From assembly GCA_003477045.1 (NCBI GenBank), contig DMTS01000027.1:8989-14696 (forward strand): DNA of 5,708 nucleotides, written 5' to 3'. How positions within the stretch are numbered: position 1 is the first letter of the stretch; each line of letters opens with the position of its first letter. Below, in pieces: positions 1 to 5,708 of this stretch. A program made the translations under genes and the position numbers. The notes under the pieces were generated by a model. The model had not been told where the DNA came from and searched no databases. It was given only the letters and a program-made list of their open reading frames with translations. This stretch comes from Candidatus Delongbacteria bacterium (GTDB lineage: Bacteria > UBA4055).

Positions 1-1806
1 GCTATCGATTCCAAAGCCATGGTAGAATCAACAGTGGAGGGTGTAGTAGCAAGCATAGACGCAAAAGGATGCCTAGTAAAAGTAACAAAAAAGAAAGATC
101 CGAAAGATCCGGATGAAGTTTATTATAAATTCGTCAAGTTTTTCCGTACTAACCAGGATACCTGCGTTAATCATGTTCCAATTGTCAATGTGGGAGATAA
201 GATAAAGCCCGGAGATATACTTGCAGACGGCGCCGCCACGGACAACGGAGAGCTAGCACTCGGAAAGAATGTTCTTGTAGCCTATATGTCATGGAGAGGA
301 TATAACTTTGAGGATGCAATAATTCTCAGCGAGCGCATGGTAAAAGAGGATGTTTTCACTTCGCTTCATATTAAAGAGTATGAAACAAGCGTAAAAGAGA
401 CAAAAAGGGGTGAGGAAGAGCTTACGAGAGAGATCCCAAATGTCAGCGAGGAAGCAACAAAAAATCTGAATGACGGCGGAATAATAAGGATAGGAGCTGA
501 AGTCTATCCCGGAGATATACTGGTAGGAAAAGTAACTCCTAAGGGAGAAGTGAATCTTACGCCAGAAGATAAGCTTCTTAAAGCTATTTTTGGTGAGAAA
601 GCAGGAGAAGTAAAAGATGCTTCTCTCAAAGTCCCCCCCGGAGATAAGGGTATAGTTATAGAAACAAAAGTCTTCTCAAGAAAGAAAAAGGATGCAGCTA
701 GGAAGAGCAAAGAGAAAGACGACATGAAAAAACTTAAGAAAAAATACGATGACGACCTTGCTCTGCTTGAAGAAGAAAGATCAGGTGAACTTTATGCTCT
801 TTTGAAAGATAAAACCATTTTATGCGACATTGTCTGCCTTCAGAAAGAAAAAGGAACAAGAGTTGTTGTCCTCGGAAAAGGCGACAAAGTGACTCCTAAA
901 GCCTTTTTAAAACTAAATATCGAAGACGCGAATATTTCTACTGAATGGACAGATAATGACGAGATCAACGAAAAAATTACTGAAATAATTACAAATTATT
1001 CGATGATCGTAGATCAGTTGAATGTGGATTATCAGAGAGACAGGCAGAGAATGCTATATGGAGATGAACTTCCGCCGGGGATCATACAGCTTGTAAAAGT
1101 CTATATCGCAAAGAAAAGAAAGATCCAGATAGGCGATAAGATGGCCGGCAGGCACGGAAACAAAGGTATAGTTTCAAGGATAGTGCCGATAGAGGATCTT
1201 CCCTATATGGAAGACGGTACACCTGTTGATATAATATTGAATCCTCTCGGTGTTCCTTCAAGGATGAACCCCGGACAGATCTTCGAAACTAACCTCGGTT
1301 GGGCAGGAAGATCTCTGGGAGAGAAATATGCGACACCGGTTTTTGACGGAGCTACACTTGAGGATGTAAAGAAAAAACTTAAAGAAGCAAAACTTCCCTC
1401 ATCGGGAAAAACCGTGCTTTATGATGGTCAGACCGGTGAAAAATTTCACCAGGAGATCACTGTCGGAGTAACTTACATGCTTAAGCTTTCTCACCTTGTT
1501 GAAGATAAACTTCACGCAAGATCCATCGGACCATACTCACTTATTACGCAACAGCCTCTAGGTGGTAAAGCGCAGTTCGGAGGTCAGCGTTTCGGAGAGA
1601 TGGAAGTATGGGCACTTGAAGCATATGGAGCCGTACATATCCTGCAGGAAATGTTAACTTACAAGTCCGACGATGTGAACGGAAGGACAAAAGTTTATGA
1701 AGCCATAGTAAAAGGACTAGAAATTCCTAAACCGGGAATACCGGAAGCTTTCAACGTGCTGATTAAAGAGCTTTACGGGTTAAACCTTGATGTTAAGCTG
1801 GAATAG
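1..1806 (+). CDS. rpoB: DNA-directed RNA polymerase subunit beta (C-terminal part; 5' end outside window)
   Basis: Beta subunit of the core RNA polymerase; with beta' it forms the active centre for DNA-templated RNA synthesis in the cytoplasm. The frame is open from base 1, and its first codons (AIDSKAMVES) align with E. coli AVDSGVTAVA. The gene therefore starts upstream, and the ATG at base 19 is internal. 601 codons precede the TAG stop at 1804-1806, roughly the second half of beta. Counting codons from base 1: GYNFEDAI at about 100-107; the flap, with GDILVGKVTPKGE and FGEKAGEVKDASLKVPPG, at about 168-214; a variable, very lysine-rich insertion at about 227-354; GDELPPG from 354; GDKMAGRHGNKG with the two active-site lysines (E. 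coli K1065/K1073) at 380 and 388; NPLGVPSRMNPGQ; QQPLGGKAQFGGQRFGEMEVWA near 517-537; and a normal C-terminus. The large E. coli insertion after LGMAA is absent, as in Bacteroidetes. The rifampicin clusters I and II lie upstream and cannot be read. Identity is certain. Confidence 0.98.
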   Translation, partial: AIDSKAMVESTVEGVVASIDAKGCLVKVTKKKDPKDPDEVYYKFVKFFRTNQDTCVNHVPIVNVGDKIKPGDILADGAATDNGELALGKNVLVAYMSWRGYNFEDAIILSERMVKEDVFTSLHIKEYETSVKETKRGEEELTREIPNVSEEATKNLNDGGIIRIGAEVYPGDILVGKVTPKGEVNLTPEDKLLKAIFGEKAGEVKDASLKVPPGDKGIVIETKVFSRKKKDAARKSKEKDDMKKLKKKYDDDLALLEEERSGELYALLKDKTILCDIVCLQKEKGTRVVVLGKGDKVTPKAFLKLNIEDANISTEWTDNDEINEKITEIITNYSMIVDQLNVDYQRDRQRMLYGDELPPGIIQLVKVYIAKKRKIQIGDKMAGRHGNKGIVSRIVPIEDLPYMEDGTPVDIILNPLGVPSRMNPGQIFETNLGWAGRSLGEKYATPVFDGATLEDVKKKLKEAKLPSSGKTVLYDGQTGEKFHQEITVGVTYMLKLSHLVEDKLHARSIGPYSLITQQPLGGKAQFGGQRFGEMEVWALEAYGAVHILQEMLTYKSDDVNGRTKVYEAIVKGLEIPKPGIPEAFNVLIKELYGLNLDVKLE

Positions 1807-1863
1807 ATCCGGCGTCAAAAGGAAAACTAAAAACTCAATCGGTACTAAAAACAGGAGTTAATA
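1807..1863 (+). other. rpoB-rpoC intergenic spacer, probably cotranscribed
   Basis: This 57-base A-rich gap separates the rpoB stop from the rpoC start. I see no GC-rich hairpin followed by a T run, so no intrinsic terminator, and no convincing promoter. The likely reading is readthrough transcription of rpoB and rpoC as one operon, the usual bacterial arrangement. The spacer carries a 9-base direct repeat (actaaaaac at 1826-1834 and 1844-1852), which may be chance in A-rich DNA. Confidence 0.75.
1853..1857 (+). promoter_or_regulatory. Shine-Dalgarno sequence for rpoC
   Basis: AGGAG lies six bases before the ATG at 1864, a good match to the anti-Shine-Dalgarno end of 16S rRNA at suitable spacing. 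It fixes the rpoC start, which is also supported by the family-like N-terminus that follows. Its GAGTT end could pair with AACTC at 1832-1836, but that five-base stem is too weak to claim regulation. Confidence 0.85.
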
Positions 1864-4800
1864 ATGCCAAGATTGCGTCAAAGAGATGTTCTTCATAAAG
1901 CCTTTTCAAAGTTCTCGATAAAACTTCTGTCAAGCGACGAAGTATTGAAAACGAGTAAAGGCGAAGTAACAAAAGCCGAAACAGTTAATTATCGTACATA
2001 TAAGCCCGAAAGGGACGGGCTTTTCTGCGAAAGGATCTTCGGTCCTCAAAAGGACTGGGAATGTTCATGCGGAAAATATAGAGGTTCGAGATATAAAGGG
2101 ATCGTATGCGACAAATGCAGTGTTGAAGTAAACAGAAGAAGCGTAAGAAGAGAAAGGATAGGCCATATAAAGCTGGCCGTTCCTGTAGTACATATCTGGT
2201 TTTTCAGATCTCTTCCTTCAAAGATAGGAAATCTTCTGGATTATACCGTTAAGACACTTGAGCAGATCATCTATTACGAAAAATATGTTGTTATCAAGCC
2301 CGGTAAGATCGTAGCTGATTATCAGGTTCTTATCGATAAGTATATGAAGAGCTATCTGGAGAAATACCATAAATTCATAACAGAGCTCGAGAAACTTCTT
2401 TACCTTTCAATCAAAGAAGATTCCAATAAAGAAGCCGTAAATGTGGTCTTGAAAGAATTCTATTCGAATTTCGAAGAGAACGACAACATAAAAAAAGTTT
2501 ACGAAAGACTTAATGAGAGGGTTGTCGAGATACAGGAGATGATAGAAAGGTTCGTAGCTGACAAATACAGAGAAAAAGATATCAGGGAAAGGATATATTC
2601 GATACTTTATGACGATTACGACTTTATGCAGATACTTGCAAACTTCGTTGATTTTGATAAGGATATCAAAGCAATTCCGGTAAAAGAAAAGAAAGAAGTA
2701 CTAATATTCGATAAGCTGATAAGAGATACGGTAAACTTGAAGTTTGTTAGTACGGTTAAAGATCTCAAGTATAAATCTCTAATGACCGAAAGCGATTACA
2801 ACTCCCTTTTGGATAAAGCGGAACTTTACGAAAGCGAATATTCATCCCACGACCAGTTCAAAGCTGAGATAGGAGCCGAGGCTGTCAGGCTGCTGCTGAA
2901 AGAAACGGACATAAGGCAGCTTTCCACTGATATGAGAAAGCTTATCGGGGAAGAAAGATCAGAGCAGAATAAGCAGGATATTCTTAAAAAGCTCAATGTT
3001 GTCGAATCATTTAAAAACAACATGGAAACAAATAAACCTGAATACATGGTACTTGATGTTATCCCGGTTATTCCTCCGGAACTAAGACCTCTTGTGCCTC
3101 TTGAAGGCGGAAGGTTCGCTACATCAGATCTGAATGATCTTTACAGAAGGGTAATTATCAGAAACAACCGTCTGAAAAAGATGCTTGAAATAAAAGCACC
3201 TGAAGTTATAGTCAGGAACGAAAAGAGAATGATCCAGGAAGCTGTTGACTCTTTATTTGACAACGGAAGAAAGAATAATGTGGTAAGAAGTGACGGTAAA
3301 AGAGCCTTAAAATCCCTTTCAGATTCTTTAAAGGGAAAACAGGGAAGGTTCAGAAGCAACCTGCTCGGTAAAAGGGTTGACTATTCCTGCCGTTCCGTGA
3401 TCGTTGTCGGGCCTCAACTTAAGCTTCACCAGTGCGGACTGCCTAAAGAAATGGCTCTTGAATTATATAAGCCTTATCTGATCAGAAAACTAATTGAATA
3501 CGATCCTAACGTTACAACAATAAAGAATGCGAAGAAAGAGATCGAAAAAGGTACCGATAAAGTATGGGAACTTCTTGAAAATCTGGTTGACGGGCATCCT
3601 GTTTTGCTTAACAGGGCTCCCACTCTTCACAGACTCGGTATCCAGGCGTTTCAGCCGGTACTGATCGAAGGTAAAGCTATCCAGCTTCACCCGCTTGTAT
3701 GTAAAGCATTCAACGCTGACTTCGACGGTGACCAGATGGCCGTTCACCTTCCGCTTTCGCCTGAAGCAAAGCTTGAAGCAAGGCTGCTTATGATGGCATC
3801 ACACAACCTGCTTCATCCCGCAACAGGAAGACCTATAACATATCCTACACAGGATATGGTTCTCGGGATTTACTATATGACCAAAAGGAAAGCTGATAGA
3901 GAGAAAAATCCTAAGATCTTCTCTCAGAATGACGAGATCAAGCTTGCTCTCGATTTCGAAGCTTTAGATTATCATACTGATATCAAATACCTCTTCAAAG
4001 GTGAATTCGTTGACACGACTCCGGGAAGGGTTCTGTTCAATGAAGTATTGCCGAAAGAGCTTTCAGATCATAAATTTTATAATGACCTTATGATCAGCTC
4101 AAATGTAGAAAAGATCATTGAGGAAGCTATCGAAAAAGTAGGATTCAGCCAGACCGCATTGTTTTTGGACAGACTGAAAGATTTCGGTTATTACTACGCA
4201 ACAAGATCAGGAATTTCAATAGGACTTGACGACTTCGTAATATCACCTCTCAAAGATAAAGTCCTGAGAGCTTCAGAGAAAAAAGTAGAGCTCATAAAAG
4301 AGTCTTACGAGGAAGGACAGATAACCGATACAGAAAGATATAATAAAGTGGTTGACGAATGGACGAAAGCGACCAATAAGATCGAAAATGATATGTATGA
4401 GAATTTAAGGCTCGACAAAGGCGGTTTCAATCCTGTATTTATGATGATGGACTCAAAAGCAAGGGGATCCAGGACACAGATCAAGCAGATCTGCGGTATA
4501 AGGGGACTTATGCAGAAACCTCAGAAGAATATAGAGGTGTCTTCAGACTCAGTTATCGAAAATCCTATTAAATCCAACTTTATAGACGGTCTGACCATTC
4601 TTGACTACTTCATTTCAACACACGGAGGAAGAAAAGGTCTTGCCGATACAGCGTTGAAAACAGCCGACGCCGGTTATCTAACAAGAAAACTTGTCGATGT
4701 CGCCCATGATGTTGTTGTTACTGAAGATGACTGCAATACTATAATGGGTATTGATATCGCCGACCTGAAAGAAGGCGATAAGGTTCTTGAAAATTTTGAA

Positions 4801-5708
4801 GACAGGATATATGGACGAGTGCTTGCAGAGGATGTGGTTGACTACAGTGAAAATCCGGACGGAGATATAATCTGCGAAGCCGGAACTCTTGTTGATAAAA
4901 TAATCGCAAAAAAAATCGTTAACCATAATGTGGAAAAAGTAAAAATAAGGTCGGTTCTTACCTGCGAATCGAAAAAAGGAATATGCGCAAAATGCTACGG
5001 TCAGAACCTGACTACAAGAAATCTTGTTTCGGTCGGTGAGGCTGTCGGTATTATGGCTGCGCAATCGATCGGAGAACCGGGAACCCAGCTTACACTTCGA
5101 ACTTTCCACGTTGGAGGTTCAGCTGATATCGCAACGATAAAATCCGAAGAGTTCGCTAAATATGACGGTGTTGTTGAGCTTGAGGATGTTGAAACAGTAA
5201 ATTATGAAAAAAGCAATATCGTGATCAGAAGAAACGGACTGCTCAAGCTGATCGATGATTTCGGAAAAGAAGTTATGACCGAAAAACTGCCCTATTCCGC
5301 AACATTGCTTGTTGAAGAGAAGCAGAAAGTTAAAAAAGGCGATATTCTGTATAAATGGGATCCTTACAGCTATGTAATACTTTCCCAGAAAAGCGGAAAA
5401 ATTAAATTCAAGGACATTGTTGACGGAAGCACATTCAAGACTTCTTTCGACGAAAAAGTCGGGCTGAAATATAAAGTTATGATCGAGCCGAAAGAAAGAT
5501 CATTGAAGCCTACAATATTTATAGTGGATAAAAACGGGAACGAGATCGCGAAGTATCTGCCTCCTTCAGGCGGTGCTCTCCAGGTGGACGACGGCGACAA
5601 GGTAAAAGCCGGTCAGGTTCTGATCAAGATGCAGAGAAGTCAGGGTAAAACGAAAGATATTACCGGAGGTCTTCCAAGGGTCAGCGAGCTGTTCGAAGCC
5701 AGAGATCC
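1864..5708 (+). CDS. rpoC: DNA-directed RNA polymerase subunit beta' (N-terminal part; 3' end outside window)
   Basis: Beta' is the largest core RNA polymerase subunit and carries the catalytic metal site. The frame is open for 1281 codons and continues past the window edge; the last two bases, CC, begin a Pro codon. Residues from the ATG: RTYKPERDGLFCERIFGP ending near 62; N-terminal zinc finger C67, C69, C82, C85, all present; clamp start HIWFFRSLPS; an extra helical stretch at about 150-302; rudder/switch region with LRPLVPL, GGRFATSDLNDLYRR, GKQGRF and GKRVDYSCRSV (500-512); RAPTLHRLGIQAFQP; catalytic NADFDGDQM with metal-binding D619, D621, D623; funnel and rim with MMMDSKARGS (860-869); bridge helix around STHGGRKGLADTALKTADAGYLTRKLVD; second zinc site C957, C1034, C1041, C1044; trigger loop GTQLTLRTFHVGG with H1082; SI3-type insert at about 1090-1262; then DITGGLPRVSELFEARD. 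The catalytic aspartates lie about 159 residues later than in E. coli because of the clamp insertion. The full protein is probably about 1550 residues (inferred). Identity is certain. Confidence 0.98.
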   Translation, partial: MPRLRQRDVLHKAFSKFSIKLLSSDEVLKTSKGEVTKAETVNYRTYKPERDGLFCERIFGPQKDWECSCGKYRGSRYKGIVCDKCSVEVNRRSVRRERIGHIKLAVPVVHIWFFRSLPSKIGNLLDYTVKTLEQIIYYEKYVVIKPGKIVADYQVLIDKYMKSYLEKYHKFITELEKLLYLSIKEDSNKEAVNVVLKEFYSNFEENDNIKKVYERLNERVVEIQEMIERFVADKYREKDIRERIYSILYDDYDFMQILANFVDFDKDIKAIPVKEKKEVLIFDKLIRDTVNLKFVSTVKDLKYKSLMTESDYNSLLDKAELYESEYSSHDQFKAEIGAEAVRLLLKETDIRQLSTDMRKLIGEERSEQNKQDILKKLNVVESFKNNMETNKPEYMVLDVIPVIPPELRPLVPLEGGRFATSDLNDLYRRVIIRNNRLKKMLEIKAPEVIVRNEKRMIQEAVDSLFDNGRKNNVVRSDGKRALKSLSDSLKGKQGRFRSNLLGKRVDYSCRSVIVVGPQLKLHQCGLPKEMALELYKPYLIRKLIEYDPNVTTIKNAKKEIEKGTDKVWELLENLVDGHPVLLNRAPTLHRLGIQAFQPVLIEGKAIQLHPLVCKAFNADFDGDQMAVHLPLSPEAKLEARLLMMASHNLLHPATGRPITYPTQDMVLGIYYMTKRKADREKNPKIFSQNDEIKLALDFEALDYHTDIKYLFKGEFVDTTPGRVLFNEVLPKELSDHKFYNDLMISSNVEKIIEEAIEKVGFSQTALFLDRLKDFGYYYATRSGISIGLDDFVISPLKDKVLRASEKKVELIKESYEEGQITDTERYNKVVDEWTKATNKIENDMYENLRLDKGGFNPVFMMMDSKARGSRTQIKQICGIRGLMQKPQKNIEVSSDSVIENPIKSNFIDGLTILDYFISTHGGRKGLADTALKTADAGYLTRKLVDVAHDVVVTEDDCNTIMGIDIADLKEGDKVLENFEDRIYGRVLAEDVVDYSENPDGDIICEAGTLVDKIIAKKIVNHNVEKVKIRSVLTCESKKGICAKCYGQNLTTRNLVSVGEAVGIMAAQSIGEPGTQLTLRTFHVGGSADIATIKSEEFAKYDGVVELEDVETVNYEKSNIVIRRNGLLKLIDDFGKEVMTEKLPYSATLLVEEKQKVKKGDILYKWDPYSYVILSQKSGKIKFKDIVDGSTFKTSFDEKVGLKYKVMIEPKERSLKPTIFIVDKNGNEIAKYLPPSGGALQVDDGDKVKAGQVLIKMQRSQGKTKDITGGLPRVSELFEARD

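Noticed and set aside
19..21. ATG as a possible gene start for rpoB
   Set aside because: The frame is open to base 1 and the preceding codons already match RpoB, so the ATG is internal.
633..639. Run of seven C in rpoB, possible slippage or assembly error
   Set aside because: It encodes the conserved VPPG of the flap and the frame is correct on both sides.
504..725. Short minus-strand open frame inside rpoB
   Set aside because: Antisense to the conserved flap coding sequence; composition is that of a shadow frame (Ser/Phe/Leu rich).
1826..1859. Repeat pair actaaaaac and a 5-base inverted pair (aactc/gagtt) that could cover the rpoC ribosome binding site
   Set aside because: The stem is only five A/T-rich base pairs with an 18-base loop, and the direct repeat is short in A-rich DNA; both are likely chance.
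2826..3747. Three short minus-strand open frames inside rpoC (2826-3047, 3141-3359, 3490-3747)
   Set aside because: All overlap highly conserved beta' coding sequence and show only low-complexity hydrophobic or Ser-rich products typical of antisense shadows.
4908..4915. Run of eight A in rpoC, possible transcriptional slippage site
   Set aside because: The frame is intact on both sides, such runs are expected in Lys-rich A-rich genes, and no alternative-frame product is apparent.
4678..5109. Open frame of 143 codons on the minus strand
   Set aside because: It lies wholly antisense to the bridge-helix, zinc-site and trigger-loop coding region of rpoC, whose frame is conserved throughout. The translated product has no recognisable motif.
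5370..5600. Short minus-strand open frame near the right edge
   Set aside because: Antisense to the SI3 region of rpoC; no motif and no independent support.

Overview
The window is an ordinary housekeeping segment: the 3' part of rpoB (RNA polymerase beta subunit), a short intergenic gap, and the 5' part of rpoC (beta' subunit), both on the + strand in the canonical rpoB-rpoC order. Both genes are cut by the window edges: rpoB runs in from the left and rpoC runs off the right. Both reading frames are uninterrupted. No mobile element, CRISPR array, RNA gene, riboswitch or defence gene is visible, and I see no sign of a new multi-gene system.

Layout: bases 1-1806 are the C-terminal 601 residues of RpoB. 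They cover the active-site half of beta, the flap, a lineage-variable flap-proximal insertion, the catalytic lysine segment and the C-terminal clamp/switch segment. Bases 1807-1863 are a 57-base A-rich spacer ending in a clear Shine-Dalgarno sequence. Bases 1864-5708 encode the first 1281 residues of RpoC: N-terminal zinc finger, clamp, catalytic NADFDGD loop, funnel, bridge helix, second zinc site, trigger loop, and the large insert within the trigger loop (SI3). The window ends just after the conserved DITGGLPRV segment, so roughly the last 250-300 residues of beta' are missing (inferred from E. coli). The two subunits together form the polymerase active centre: beta supplies the catalytic lysines and flap, and beta' supplies the metal-binding aspartates, bridge helix and trigger loop.

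Organism: a bacterium with A-rich DNA that favours AGA/AGG arginine codons. Compared from memory with E. coli, Thermus and Bacteroidetes sequences, both proteins look most like the Fibrobacteres-Chlorobi-Bacteroidetes (FCB) superphylum. Points in favour are the beta segment IQIGDKMAGRHGNKG followed closely by LGWAG, the flap-proximal insertion starting VFSRKKK, the beta' start with NYRTYKPERDGLFCERIFGP, and the LTCESKKGICAKCYG zinc site. Several positions differ from typical Bacteroidetes, so a less-studied or candidate phylum of that group is plausible. This placement is inference.

The points most worth a second look are inside the proteins: an approximately 150-residue, apparently helical insertion in the beta' clamp; a Cys replacing the usual Gly/Ala in the DYS-x-RSV active-site segment; an extra glycine at the bridge-helix hinge; and a strongly basic helix beside the beta flap.
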